A DNA stretch of 64,000 nucleotides from NCBI GenBank assembly GCA_949775045.1, contig OX459100.1, positions 11,852,086 through 11,916,085 on the forward strand, in the 5' to 3' direction. The translations under genes were made by a program, and so were the position numbers. Under the pieces are notes generated by a model that worked only from the letters and a program-made list of their open reading frames with translations, did not search any database and was not told the DNA's origin. Every line of letters begins with the position of its first letter. Positions within the stretch are counted from its first letter, which is position 1. The stretch is from Metridium senile. Lineage: Eukaryota > Cnidaria > Anthozoa > Actiniaria > Metridiidae. Below, in pieces: positions 47,701-58,570 of the stretch.

Positions 47701-50700
47701 AGGATATTTATTTCTATACTTTGCAACATTTTTTACTACCCTTACAATAGAGCAGGAATTTTTTTGTTATTTCATTTGTGCTGCAGGAAATTTATTTTCA
47801 AAATCACCCACCCACCCCCTTTCAAAAGTTAAATGGTCGGCCCCTCAGGTCATGTGCTCTAACAATCCCCAAGTCCTTTATAACTGCAAACAGCACTGAA
47901 AGCAAGTTTTTTTAATTTCTGTAAAGAATACTAACTAACCAGCTGAGTTGACCTTCAGAACAAATACAAGGTCAACCAATCAGAATTGAGGACTCAACAT
48001 CATATTTTGATTTGCATTTTCCATTATTCTGACAAGAAACTTTATGAAATACGAGTTCTTCCTTCTTTAAATTAATTATAAATGCTAGTCAAACATATGG
48101 TGGGATTATATTTCAACCAACAAGAAAATTATACTTTGTATACTCGGAAAAAGCTCAAAAATTGCTAACCAAAAATAGTGACCCATAATTCCTTTCAGGG
48201 AAGGTGATCAACTCACCTGGAATACATTCGCATGCTGTGTGCTCTCATAATGCATACACATCAACTAATCAAAATGGATGATTTCAAAAAGTTATTTTAT
48301 AATAGACCGATCCAAGGTTATTGCCGCCATCTTGTAGGGGGTGCAGAACTACTGGGGCGAGCAGTAAATGTATGCAACTTTGAATTTATATAACTCCACT
48401 GGAAATTGCCGAATGTTCAATATAAACATTTTATATCAAAGATACTATGCATGGCTATACCTGAGATCAAACTAAGGTTGTTAAATCATGTGAGACGTAT
48501 GTAAACGGCGATTTCAAATCTCCCTATATTTACTGTGTAATTCTATATCGCTGAAACAAAGTGTTTGTATGTAGATCTAAAATATTGATTACAGAGCCTG
48601 TAGCTCGTTTCCCAGCGCTATTTTTTGGATATGTTATAAACAAATGCAAAACCTTTGATAGGAAATTTTAACTGTGAAAATCCAATGAATTCGAAGAAAA
48701 ATACGTACGTTCAAAGTGGTCCAAAATCACATACATTCTCTACTCGCCCCAGTAGTTTTGCACCCCTTGCAAGATGGCGGCAATAACCTTGGATCGGTCT
48801 ATTAGGGGTTAGTCTCTAACTCTTTTGATATCAAAATTGAGTTCGCTGAGCGTGTGTTTTCGACGAATAACAGCACTCAACGGGCTTACACTAAACAGCG
48901 AAACGAAACGACTCAACAACGGAACGGAACGTAACGACTAAACAACGAAACGACTAAATAACGAAACGACTAAATAACGAAACGAAGTCGTTTCGTTTCG
49001 TTTCGCTGTTTAGTGTAAGCCCACTCAACGTGATCGATTTGAGCCAATGGGGAACTCGGATATTGTACAGTGCACGAAATATTAATATGGATAAGATAAT
49101 GACTTGTCTTGTGCATGTTCTATTTGGTTTATAGTGGTGATCTCCAAGTATTTGATGTTACTGAAGACAATGTTGCCAGTGTGTGTACCCTGGAAGGTGG
49201 ACATAATGCTACCGTTAGATGTCTCGAGTGGTACTTAAAGGTATTTAAAACACCTATATATAAACTATATATAATATACACCTATAGTTGCAAGAGCGTT
49301 GTCCTGAATTTTGTAATTTAGTGGGAAAGGAATTAGTTAAAAGACAAAAAAGAAGATCACTTAAGCTGAACTCTTTCTTTTGTTATTCCTGATATTCTTT
49401 TGTTACTAAATTACTAATGTTCTTTTTTCATATGACAACATTCTTGCAAGTTGGTGTAAACTGATATTTGATTTAAAAAGTGTATTTTTGTTTGATTATA
49501 TTTAAATTTTATTTTATTAGCCTGCAAGCGAATCTTATGGGAATGGTTGAGGAAGGTAGAAGGAAAGGAGAGGGAAAGAAAAAGGATTGAGAGAGGCGAG
49601 GGGAAGGATGGGAAGTGGTCAAGACAGACGAAGAAGACTGTAATGAGGATTAGCAGGATGGGGAAAGAAGGTGCATTGAGGGGAAAGAAAGAAGAGAAGA
49701 GAAAGGGGAAAATCAGAGGGAAGAAAGTAAAAGGAGGGTGGATACGATGGGCAAATTAGGCAAGGGACACAGAGTAGAAAGAAAACAGAGGAGATGAGGG
49801 AAAAGAAGAGTGGACAGGAGTCGATGGGCTCCCTTTATCTCTCATTTTCTCCTTGCACGCTTCTCCCTCTTCATCCCGGCCCCTCTTTCTCTTTTGTTTG
49901 TTGACTGGTTTACAAAGGTACATAAAGATCAAGATATTGACAATAACAAACAAATATATACCATCAGGAAGGGATTTTAAAACTTGTATACCAGCTGTCT
50001 GCTACAAATATAAGTGTCATAAAACCGCTCTTTACTTAATTCAACATCATTCATATATAAACCATTCTGCTTCTACCAGATGTGTCTGGTATTTTTAACA
50101 CAATGGCATGAGTGTCTGCCCATTTCCAAACAAAAAGCCAACATCAGTTAAGTAGACACCGCCTCGGGAGGTAATTTTTATCAGAAATTGAGTTAACAAA
50201 TGCATAATTGAAGTGCAGTGCTGAAAAGAGGGCGATCGTTTTCAAACGTGTCTGGGAGTGATGGCACTTAACCCTTGAAACAGAAATATAAATGGAAATT
50301 AGCGAGTAAACTAGTAAAGGCTGCGTCGGTGTTTAGTATAAACGATAGGTAATAGAATGAAATTTGTAACACCGTAAAAAATGTTAACTTAATTTTACTA
50401 TCGTTTCGAGCTTTAGCCCTTGAAACAGAAAGTGTCTTTGAAATTTCAGCAAAAAAGTATTTAGCGACTTGACTTTTTTCAATATTCTCTACTTTCACAT
50501 AAACATCTTCTGTTGATTGGGGTAGAAACTTTATTCGAACCTGTTTGTTTGGAATTACAATAGCTACTACCCAAAACCGCCAGAAGGCATTTTGGCTATT
50601 GAATGGAAACTAGCGAGTAAACTAGTATATGCCTCGTTGGTGTTTGATATACACGATAGGTAATATAATGAAATTTGTAACACCGTAAAAAATGTTGACT

Positions 50701-53700
50701 TAACTTTACTGACGTTTCGAGCTTTAGCCCTTCGTCGGAGTAAGTAAAAATAAATAAGTACATTACGAAGGCTATAAACCGAAATATGGCGTACTCATAT
50801 TGTTCTTGACTGTCTAGCCTCGTGTTCACGTTGGAAAACAATAGAGTTTTCACATGTATGCGAGGCTGGGCAGTCAAGAAGAATTGTTATTCAAATTGGC
50901 CGCCATATTTCGATTCGGTGTAAAGCTGTAGTAAAATGCGCGGTAAAAATAAAACTCTTGGCTCGCCCATACATGAATACATTCTCTTTAGCCCTTCGTC
51001 GGAGTAAAAGGAATTATGGTTGTTGTGAAAGTACTTATTTTTCGGAACATGTGTTATCATTTACTTATAATAAAAACAATCGAAAGCCTGGAAATTGAAT
51101 GTCAAGATTATTTCCTGTCGCCATCCAACCGGAACTTGACGCAATCGACGAAGAGAGACAATACTATACCATTGAAATTTCCCGTGCAATTAATATAATA
51201 AATCCTTTGATATCCGTGATAATTTGTATTTCCCCCTGGGCGGTTCAGTTCAAGAGAGTTTGCCAACTGAATTACATTGATACCAAAGAGCCGGAGAAGC
51301 CACAGGGCGGAGATGGCTATTAGGAAAAGGGTGGGGTCAAATTTAATCGAGGTCGAATGGAAGACGAATTGATATTTTTTACGGAAGTCTTGAAAACCCT
51401 AAGGCTTGATATAAGACCGAAAAACAAGAGTGTATCTTACGAACCTTAAAAAGAGAGACTTCTTCTTATTGACGATTCGGTTGGTTATCCAAAAGTTTAT
51501 TTTCATAAGTTAAACCCTTACTTCTTGATAGGTAATATAATGAAATGTGTAACACCGTAAAAAATGTTGACTTAATTTTACTGACGTTTCGAGCTTTAGC
51601 CCTTTGTCGGAGTCTTGTTTTATGTACGGAACTGCGAAAGTTATGGAAGCCCGAACCTCGAAAAACTATACAAAAAGATAATAAAGGAACCCCAAACCTC
51701 CTCAAGGACGCCTGTTCTGCAGGCAAATTAAATGTTTTAAAACTTCGCCACGAGTAACTGAAAAATACTGACTCATCCCAGCTTAGTTGCCGTTCTTTCT
51801 TAGGTGCGTTTGTTTTTTCAACTACGATCGCGTGAGAAGGGTACAAGTTTCTGCGATGTTATCGTCGTCTTATCTATTTACGGCAACGAGCGGTGACAAA
51901 TAATCGCCACAGGAGCTGGAAGCTACTTTCCACATGCTTGCCACATGTTTTCCAAATTACCATGTTGTTCTTGTGGGTGTTGTTTCAGGCCCGCAACGGT
52001 GCTCCCGATCGACAGAATCAAAATAGTATTATGTAACATGGTCACCAACGTACACTTGTAAGAACCTCATCATATAGAGAGGTGAATCACGATGTTTAGG
52101 ACACAAACACTGGCTTGCCTTGGAACTTTAGCCAAGTCAATCGCTATCTCTTATCGTGAACCCTTGCTATCTCGAGCACAAATCGTTTTTCGAGGACGTT
52201 TTTCCCGGTCAATTACTTCCGTTTGTCTCAAACACAGACAGTCCAGACTGGTAACTTAAAAAAATGTGTTGAGCGAAATAACGGCATGATTGATTGATTT
52301 ATACTGCACACACTATGCAGCTCAAATGTCCAAACGCTCGTAAAAGATGTTGGAAATGTCGATTTTCGTGAGACCTTGCTGCGTTTTGGAGTGCCTGAAA
52401 TTACTTACGTAATTGAATTGTTTTTGAAATGAATTTTTTCAACTAATGATACATAAAAACAAACAATTTTACGGCAATATATAACGGCATGATTGATTGA
52501 TTTATACCTTGCTGCGTTTTGGAGTGCCTGAAATTACTTACGTAATTGAATTGTTTTTGAAATTAATTTTTTCGCTTGCAAGGGTCCGCCATTTTTCACA
52601 TTCAAGTTGTACCACACAAAATGCGCCGTCTTTAAAGACAAGAGCTTCCCCGTCGATCTCAAATCCCTCTTAATTTGAAAACGGCTTAAATTTGTTTATT
52701 TTGCATTTGAAAAATCCGATAATGATACTATAGCATATATTCGATTTCCGGAATTGATAGTTTTAGCTGTTTCTCGTGTAGACCCCCTTCGCTCACGATG
52801 ACTGCTACCCGTCAGCATGTATGAACATAACAAACCCTCAAAAGATAGGAAAAAGAATCATCGAAAATGTCAAAACAAATCTGGCTCTTTTCAGAGTTGA
52901 CCTTTCTAAAATTTCTTCTGGCTTTTCGAGTGCCTTGATTTTGGCTCTTTTCCAGTCCTAAACATGTATATTTGTACCGTTTGAGATCGTCTGTTGGACT
53001 CCTCTTAACATAAATAGCAACAACGATTTGAAAATCTCTCGAGGTATAAAAACAAACTAAACTCCGCTATGTTGGATTATTAAAGTTGTTGCCAATCTGG
53101 ATAATTCGGCCATCTTTCCTTCCTTCCTTCCTAATGGAATTTTAGGTATTTGGTGTCGATTGAAGTGTCCAAGTACCTCCGTATCCATTTTCTTTTCAGC
53201 GAAACTTGAAGTATTTGTTTTTATTTCCACGACGTTTATATTTTGACCTCGGGACTTGAAAATGTAAAAGAAAAAAACCCTAAAAATAGAGAATTGTCAA
53301 AATAGTCTATGTTTGTTGTTAAAATCAGTTTCTGGCGTTGTTCCGTTTTTGAAGTATAAGTATTAGCCGTAGAATTTTGGTACTGAAAAGCTGTCTAACA
53401 AATGTGTTGCCAATATCGTAAAATTGCTTCGAGTGTATGGGTGGCATAATGGTTCACCGTGCGCGCCTCTCAACGCTGTGGTCCAGGTTCGAGTGCCGGC
53501 TCGGGCATGAATTATAATGTGAGTAGTGGTCTGTAGTGTTGGTTTTGTGCGTTGTTCTCCCCGATGCCACGAGGGGTTTTCTCCAGGCTATCCGGTTTTT
53601 TCTCCCTATACGCAAAAATCAACATGCGAGCAGAGTTGTGTGCTAAAATGTTTCATGTAGGGGTAGTGAGCGTGGTTCCGAGTCTTCCCATTTAGTAGTA

Positions 53701-55258
53701 CTAAAGCTATAAGGTTGAGGCGTTAAAATAGTTATTGCAATTAGTTATTAAAAAGTGCAATTCTTTTACAAAAATTACAATTGATTAATTGGTTAATCAA
53801 GAATCAATTGATAATTGTTTGCAGGATGAGCAAATCATCACTGGAGGTGAAGATTCTACAGTATGTTTCTGGAAAGCCACTACTCAAGGTTTGCCTGCAC
53901 TTGACATCTGTGTATCGCCAGAATCTTCAGATTGTTCCACAACCAAGAAGAAAACTGGAAAGGTATGGTATAGTTAGCTTCATTCTTGATGACCCTCCTG
54001 AAAATCATCATTGATGAGTTATTGTTACTTTTATTGCAACTTTGGAAATCTCAAATTAGAAACGCAATGGCCCTTGTGGAAATGCTGCATGTAATAAAGT
54101 CATTATTATTATCATCATCATCATCAACACATCGCCTTCATAGTAATCACTTATAATTCTTAGCATCATTGTCATCAACATCATCATTTTCATAATAATC
54201 ACTATCATCATCACATCAGCGATTATCATCACTGGCATCATTATCATTATCATCATCTTCAATATTTTAATTAAGCTAAAAAGGGCTCGGCTGTTGTTGC
54301 GTGAGATATGCTAACTAACTGTTTACACGACAACAAGTGACTATTGGTTAGACCAAATCGGCTAACGCGTTGCTATGTACGTTTCCACGCAATTCAAAAC
54401 CACTGGCAATAAAAACTTTTCTTCCAAAATGTTTCCCCTTGATATCGAAATATATTAGACAAAGGACCTTTAATATTTCGAGAGGATTTGAATCGGGTCA
54501 AAACGTACATAGCAACGCGTTAACCGACTTTGCTGGACTACAGTTTGCGCGCAGTGTTGTCGAGTTAGAGGTAGTTGGATCACTTAACCAGGGGCGTGGC
54601 CAATAAACTAGCGTACCATCAACAGTTAATCTCCTTGTTTGTCATTGTATATCAGTGTTGTTTCTTATCTTAGTTGGCCCTTTGAAGAGTACACAAGATA
54701 ACATCACAAACGATTTGTTTATTACTCACGAATCAGTAAAGCACACATTAACACCACAACGTCTGAACGTATGAAGGCAGTTTTCAGTTTGTGTGAAGAC
54801 CACGCAAAAACGTTTTTGGGTCAAAACACGGTATTTGGAATGGAGGGGAAGACAAAACGTTTTCTTTACCTGTAGTTACTTAACTATAGAATATTTTACC
54901 ATAATTGCATGTTAACATCACAGATACCTACCATGCAGTACTACAGGCACATGAGAGTAAACAAATATACAAACATCTGTATCTTGGTCACAATAAAAAA
55001 TGTCAAGTGTTACGGAGGGGAACAGAAAAACCAAAATACCGTGTTTTGACCCATTTACTTTTATAAGAGTAAACTGTCACTGGCGAAGCCTTTTCACAAT
55101 AAGATAATAAGCCAGTGAAATTAATTAAGACTTAAGATGAACTATCCTGACTGTAAATTTATTATGCTTTGGATTGTTCTTTTTATATTTCTTCTCGGTG
55201 AATATAGCCACTATGGAGCCTAGCTCTGTTGCTGTGGTCTCCCACACATGTGGAAAGC

Positions 55259-55329
<71 letters not shown>

Positions 55330-56506
55330 ATGAATGAATGAATGAATGAATGAATGAATGAATGAATAAATAAATAAATAAATAGTGTAGTGCAAACTTT
55401 ACAAAAGAACCCTAATAGAAATTGAGTTGTAAATACTGCGTGTAATAATAGAGTAGCATGTAGAGCAAGCCTCACGGAAGAGCCCCGATGGAGAGTGATG
55501 TTGTAAATACTGCGTGTAGTGGTAGTGTGTGTGGAGCAAACCTCATCAAAGAGTCCCGATGGCGAGTGATATATATCACTTTTTTAATGTCTCAATCTTT
55601 CTAGCTGGACACGTGTGCCCTACACAGACACACACTCACTACATCTACGTTAATTATTTTGCACACAACTCGGTTCACGTGTTCATTTTTGAACATGATG
55701 GCTGTAAATACTTGTGAACCTCATCGAAGAGCCCCGATGGCGAGTGATGGTTGTAAATACTGAGTGAACCTCATTGCAGATCCCCCATGTTGGGTGACAG
55801 TAGTATAGTGTGTGCGCACAGTGTATGTGTGTCAAACAAACAATGAATAAACTAAACGGTAATAGTGAGTTCAACCACATCCTCTAACTCTGACAAGGAC
55901 CTCCCCTTCATTTCCCCTGAAACAGTATCGAATGGCTAGCGATGATAACTAGATCTTGTAATACTTGCAAGAACGTCTTCCATTTCCTGAAAATGAAACA
56001 TGCTTCGTCATGCTAAAAGATCGCTACGCACTTCATGGGAAAATAGAAAAAAAAATAGATGCAGGTTTTGTTCCTTTGTCAAACGTTTTCGATCGATATA
56101 AGAACGCTTCAGGAGTAGAACTCTTCCGAAAGCTTGGCTCATTAAAATCATAGGTTTTTTTTATACGTAGTTGATGCGAATTTATTTTCAATATGATTCC
56201 TACGTACCAAGACATTGTTAATTTGACTTCAGGAGTATTTTTAATTAGTATATACATGCATGTGAAAAGTTCGAGATCAAAGCTAAATTCTTTCTGGTAT
56301 TAAAAGTGCAATTTTCGTCTTTTTTTTACAAGTTTAAAAAGACACTTTGTTTAGAAATTTGTGTAAGCATTCTTTGTATAAGAATGTGTTGCCAAACATT
56401 TTCTCTTGCTTTTTTACAGGCACCTTCTAAAGTAACGGGGAAAGTAAGAGGACACACGACAAAGCCATACTCCAGATCAACAGTGGACAACAGTCAGCGT
56501 TGCTGA
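37313..56506 (+). CDS. WDR89: WD repeat-containing protein 89, 15 coding exons
   Basis: Coding exons: 37313-37425, 37584-37612, 39099-39161, 39457-39544, 40534-40583, 41552-41654, 42229-42298, 42377-42424, 42906-42989, 43459-43545, 44602-44646, 46183-46265, 49135-49240, 53825-53962, 56420-56506. All introns are GT-AG, all phases agree, and the sum is 397 codons plus stop; human WDR89 is close to 387. WD-type strand ends are visible: SCWDLRD (exon 5), CLYVWDVR (6-7), CLYDVSHTEEEDAL (9), LQLWDID (10), LQVFDVTED with GGHNATVR (13), ITGGEDSTVCFWK (14). These follow WDR89 order, including an AGATEPSGDDVCLYVW block and a basic Lys-rich tail. It is expected to fold as a beta-propeller scaffold; no molecular function is established. 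The start is the first ATG of exon 1, in context ACAAAATGG. Confidence 0.93.
37809..38179. mobile_element. hAT-like MITE in WDR89 intron 2
   Basis: CAGGGTTCGAAATTCCC at the left and an inverse GAATTTTGAACCCTG at the right bound 371 bp. The interior repeats ACTCGCAAAATGCGAGTT-like words. No clean target duplication was seen. Confidence 0.6.
38367..38543. mobile_element. Foldback family CGGCTAACGCGTTGCTATG, copy 2
   Basis: Diverged ends TTTGGCTAATGCATTGCACT and AACATGTTAGCCGA with subterminal inverted CAAATTCAAATC / TTTGAATTAAG. Located in WDR89 intron 2. Confidence 0.6.
38617..38826. mobile_element. Foldback with AAGATCTT word interior
   Basis: CCAGGTTGAGCATCTTG at the left is matched inversely by AAGATGTTCAACCTGG at the right, with possible 4-bp flank ATTC on both sides. 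The interior is rich in AAGATCTT, GGTAAGAT and GATCTTGTAAGATC words. Confidence 0.6.
39990..40440 (+). repeat. CGTGATTCGTG-word repeat region in intron 4
   Basis: Reiterated CGTGATTCGTG, CGTGACCCGTG and TTCTCGTGATT words occur at both sides of a 400-bp interval. It looks like a MITE with simple-word interior, but the ends are not defined. Confidence 0.45.
40615..40811. mobile_element. MITE-B copy 1 in intron 5 (197 bp)
   Basis: TAACAGTTTCCCATTTAAAT at the left is matched inversely by ATTTAAATGGGAACCTGTTA at the right. The inner inverted words are TGTGTGCTAAACACACAGAT and CAACCAATCAGAG. It begins 31 bp after the exon 5 donor. Confidence 0.8.
41204..41416. mobile_element. MITE-B copy 2 in intron 5 (213 bp)
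   Basis: Same family as 40615-40811, flanked by (TA)n on both sides. The unit TTCCCATTTAAATCTGTACT is doubled at both ends here and nearly so at the right of copy 1. Confidence 0.85.
41669..41880 (+). repeat. (CAAT)n microsatellite, 15 bp after the exon 6 donor
   Basis: More than 210 bp of CAAT units, perfect at first and then mixed with GTCATT. It starts within the first 20 bases of intron 6. Confidence 0.95.
42455..42860 (+). repeat. CAT/ATC-rich simple repeat in intron 8
   Basis: CATCATCAT, ATTATCATCA and ACCAGCACCAGCACC tracts in two or three higher-order copies (GCATTATAATTATC, ATGATTATCACA repeated). His/Ile/Asp-rich frames here are by-products. Confidence 0.9.
43199..43315 (+). repeat. 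CAC/CAT-rich simple repeat in intron 9
   Basis: CACCACCATCACTATCG and a (CAC) run near 43271-43292. Not coding. Confidence 0.85.
43669..44033. mobile_element. Long-TIR MITE in intron 10 (about 365 bp)
   Basis: CACAGGGAGCCCGGCTTTTT at the left is inverted as AAAAAGCCGGGCTCCCTGTG at the right. Arms stay paired for about 170 bp (ATCGGGATTCCTGTGGTATG, GTAACTCGATAGGAGGAT). GTGAGGG is directly repeated outside (7-8 bp), fitting a hAT-like target duplication. Confidence 0.8.
44366..44448 (+). repeat. 34-bp tandem duplication in intron 10
   Basis: CAGTAATTCGGTTCTTGAAC with ATAGTTGTGCAA occurs twice in succession. Confidence 0.8.
46903..47121. mobile_element. Mariner-like MITE in intron 12 (219 bp)
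   Basis: TACAGTGCGAATCGCAAAAC, CGTAGGCACCCAGAAATATT and TTAGAAATCGTTT at the left are inverted at the right down to GATTCGCACTGTA. The CAGTGC start and TA duplication fit Tc1/mariner. The 112-codon frame across it is an artefact. Confidence 0.8.
47581..47846. mobile_element. MITE with TIR GAGGGGCCGA in intron 12
   Basis: GAGGGGCCGAACATTTAA at the left is matched inversely by TTAAATGGTCGGCCCCTC, with G-rich and C-rich subterminal arms. Confidence 0.65.
48303..48801. mobile_element. MITE with 60-bp TIRs in intron 12 (499 bp)
   Basis: TAGACCGATCCAAGGTTATT, GCCGCCATCTTG and GGGGTGCA...ACTACTGGGGCGAG at the left are matched inversely at the right, with TA at each end. Confidence 0.85.
48883..49021. 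mobile_element. Short MITE with 9-bp TSD in intron 12 (139 bp)
   Basis: GGCTTACACTAAACAGCGAA with ACGAAACGAC at the left is inverted at the right (TTCGCTGTTTAGTGTAAGCC). CACTCAACG is directly repeated outside (48874-48882, 49022-49030). The interior is AACGAAACGACTAAAT repeated. Confidence 0.85.
49540..49900 (+). repeat. Polypurine tract followed by a polypyrimidine tract, intron 13
   Basis: About 200 bp of nearly pure A/G (GGAAAGGAGAGGGAAAGAAA) is followed near 49830 by C/T-rich sequence (CTCATTTTCTCC, CTTCTCCCTCTTC). Lys/Arg-rich frames are artefacts of the composition. Confidence 0.75.
50287..51615 (-). repeat. Cluster of three hairpin-bearing repeat copies, intron 13
   Basis: Copies at 50287-50425 (tail degraded), 50607-50745 (core 50708-50740) and 51525-51615 (core 51580-51612), plus a tail fragment near 50986-51009. 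The first two also carry one copy of the 97-bp unit found in tandem at 4381. Confidence 0.8.
52290..52575 (+). repeat. Tandem duplication in intron 13
   Basis: ACGGCATGATTGATTGATTT and TTGCTGCGTTTTGGAGTGCC, with CTGAAATTACTTACGTAATT, are both present twice (about 52282/52485 and 52377/52510). Confidence 0.75.
53436..53690 (+). mobile_element. tRNA-derived SINE in intron 13
   Basis: A head with RNA polymerase III A-box-like GTGGCATAATGG (53441) and B-box-like GGTTCGAGTGCC (53486), 45 bp apart, is followed by GGGGTTTTCTCCAGGCTATC and CGGTTTTTTCTCCC. That run resembles the conserved central domain of some invertebrate SINEs. The acceptor stem and anticodon arm do not form a real tRNA. Confidence 0.65.
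54100..54260 (+). repeat. ATC-rich simple repeat in intron 14
   Basis: ATTATTATCATCATCATCAT tract with imperfect continuation. Met/Ile-rich minus frames are artefacts. Confidence 0.85.
54358..54527. mobile_element. Foldback family CGGCTAACGCGTTGCTATG, copy 3
   Basis: TCGGCTAACGCGTTGCTATG at the left is matched inversely by CATAGCAACGCGTTAACCGA. Inner CGCAATTCAAAACCACTGGC matches copy 1 in the inverse sense. In intron 14. Confidence 0.75.
55258..55386 (+). repeat. (AAAT)n/(GAAT)n microsatellite, intron 14
   Basis: A pure AAAT run, then GAAT, then AAAT again. Degraded duplicates of the following sequence (CAAACCTCAT, AAGAGCCCCGATGG, GAGTGATG) recur to 55800. Confidence 0.95.
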
Positions 56507-56679
56507 CTAGTACTTGTTGTAGTTGCTCTGGACTGATATGAAGGAGAAAAGATGCTGCCTTTTTTCCACGGATTCCTCAAAACTTACAGGGCCTTTTTAG
56601 GGAACGTACAGGACGTTTTAGGGCCTCTATTGATAACAGTTATTACATTTTGTAAATACTGAAAGAGCTACCCTGTTTA

Positions 56680-56685
56680 AATAAA
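56680..56685 (+). terminator. WDR89 poly(A) signal
   Basis: AATAAA 174 bp after the WDR89 stop codon, the first canonical hexamer downstream. Confidence 0.7.
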
Positions 56686-57457
56686 GGAATCTATCTATCT
56701 AAGAACGTTGGCACGTAACGACGCTTCCTTCTACCAGGAGAAAAACGAATGACAGTGAGAAATGAAATGGCTAAGGAATATTTTATCAGTGTAAAAATTC
56801 TCTGTCATTTTACAGATTTCGTGAACAGTGTAATCAGCATTGGAAACTTTCGATATAGTGTTCTTTTATCATCGATTTTATCAGCAAATAGTTATCATGA
56901 GTGAGAAGATGGTTTTGTAAAGATATTTTTATTGGAACACCCAGATATATAATAAATAGTTTGTTTTAAGCCGTCTGCTGTCACTTCTAACGTATATAAG
57001 ATGACCGTTGAAGAACCAAAGTTTTAAAAAGATTCTGTTGTATTGTTCAAAGAGGGAGGGATTGTCGCTTGGTACAAAAGTCTCGGGATTTTCTATGTAT
57101 CTTCGCGTGTGGTCTTCGTTAGCTCTTTACTGATAGTTGTTTAAAAATGAAGAACAGTAGGTAATCAAATTTACTAGAATTCTCGCATAATATATCGGCG
57201 ATTAAAGCATTAATCGAGGGATGAAGGTCTACTGCTGAGTAAAGTAATCCCGGCCGTAATTTTTGTCGGTCGTTTGTATTTGAGTTAAGATGCATAGTTA
57301 AGATTTTGTTAATTCCTTGTATACGTTTTATCGAAGGCAGGAAGTGTTTAAGTTCTATACACTTGAACTGCCAACCCATGATGAACACCCCCACAAAACG
57401 CACGTCCAACCGCAGATTACATTTTTCTTTGTTTTGCTTGTTGAAGGCTACCCTGGA

Positions 57458-57757
57458 GGGTTTCTTGATCTAGTATTTGTATTTATCATTTGTACGTCTG
57501 TGTTCGTTAGTAGAGCTACCCTGGAAACCAGAGGGTTTCTTGATATAGTATTTGTATTTATCATTTGTACGTCTGTGTTCGTTAGTAGAGCTACCCTGGA
57601 AACCAGAGGGTTTCTTGATATAGTATTTGTATTTATCACTTGTACGTCTGTGTTCGTTAGTAGAGCTATCCTTGAACCATAGAGTTTCTTGATCTAGTAT
57701 TTGTATTTTATAATTTGTACGTCTGTGTTCGTTAGTAGAGCTACCCTGAAACCAGAG
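57458..57757 (+). repeat. 75-bp tandem repeat, 4 copies
   Basis: GGGTTTCTTGATCTAGTATT starts at 57458, 57533, 57608 and 57683 (last diverged), an exact 75-bp period. Because 75 is a multiple of 3, both strands keep long frames with a 25-residue period; these look like by-products. Confidence 0.95.
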
Positions 57758-58482
57758 AGGAACTAGTCAAGAAAAACCCCGGATCCACCCCTTGAAATGC
57801 ATCGTATATCTCATAATATTGTTGAGGATACAAGTTTAGAGTTGTCTTTTACTTTTCAAGTGCATTCTCAACAAAACACCATGCATATCAGCTCCATCTG
57901 GAAAGCAAATCGGTTTTGGACTGTTCAGTCCACATTTTTTGATTCAGTTAATCTTGGCGGGATTATGGAATTGACCATTCATAAAAAAAAACAATGAGTG
58001 ACGTATTCAGACATGGGTTGTATGGTGGCAGCTTAATGCGCCTTGATATACCTTCAACTCGAACACGTTGAGTACGCGCGTTGAGTAAGCGCATTGAGCA
58101 GTTCTGGAAATGCGCTATACAAGAATTGAACTAGCCATTATTATTATTATACAATACTCTGTGTCTTGTACATATGATAAGGTTTTTTGGAAGGAAAAGA
58201 CATATCGAAAGTTTCAATATGAACTGGTGTACGTAATAAATCTTGCACCACTCCAGTCACTATTTAGCCTTAAAGCTCGCACAAACTAAAATGGACTCGA
58301 GCCAGTAACCTAATAAGCATTGAATCAGTAGTAGAGATAACTCAGTATATCCTCATGAAACACCTGCATAAAAGAAGCATGTGTCCTTAACGGACAGGAA
58401 TCATTCACTCCATATAAGCAGAATATCGCCCTTTTTGGAAACCAATGCAAAGAATCTGTGAATATTGAGATTACATGTGCTC

Positions 58483-58570
58483 TAACCTGAGTATCAGGCT
58501 CTAGGGGAGGGGGGAAGGAGAGAAAGAAGTCCCTCTCCGCCCCCTCCCCGAAGGCCTGATACTCAGGTTA
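58483..58570. mobile_element. 88-bp foldback element with 9-bp TSD
   Basis: TAACCTGAGTATCAGGC is matched inversely by GCCTGATACTCAGGTTA. CATGTGCTC is directly repeated outside (58474-58482, 58571-58579). Same family as 3153-3216, with a GA-rich then C-rich centre. Confidence 0.8.

Larger units (their letters stand above)
44660..48260 (+). repeat. Dispersed copies of a CTCTCATAA-GCATGC repeat (introns 11-12)
   Basis: Words GTGCTGTGTGCTCTCATAA, ATCCCCAAGG with CTTTATAACTGCA, and GATCAACATGCAAATG recur near 44700-44930, 46428-46485, 47870-48000 and 48225-48290. This is an old interspersed family across introns 11 and 12. Confidence 0.6.

Noticed and set aside
51099..51323. 74-codon plus frame in WDR89 intron 13 with a hydrophobic stretch
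   Set aside because: Looks somewhat protein-like, but lies between copies of a dispersed repeat and has no recognised motif.
53436..53510. tRNA gene
   Set aside because: A and B box words are present but the cloverleaf arms do not pair; it is the head of a SINE.
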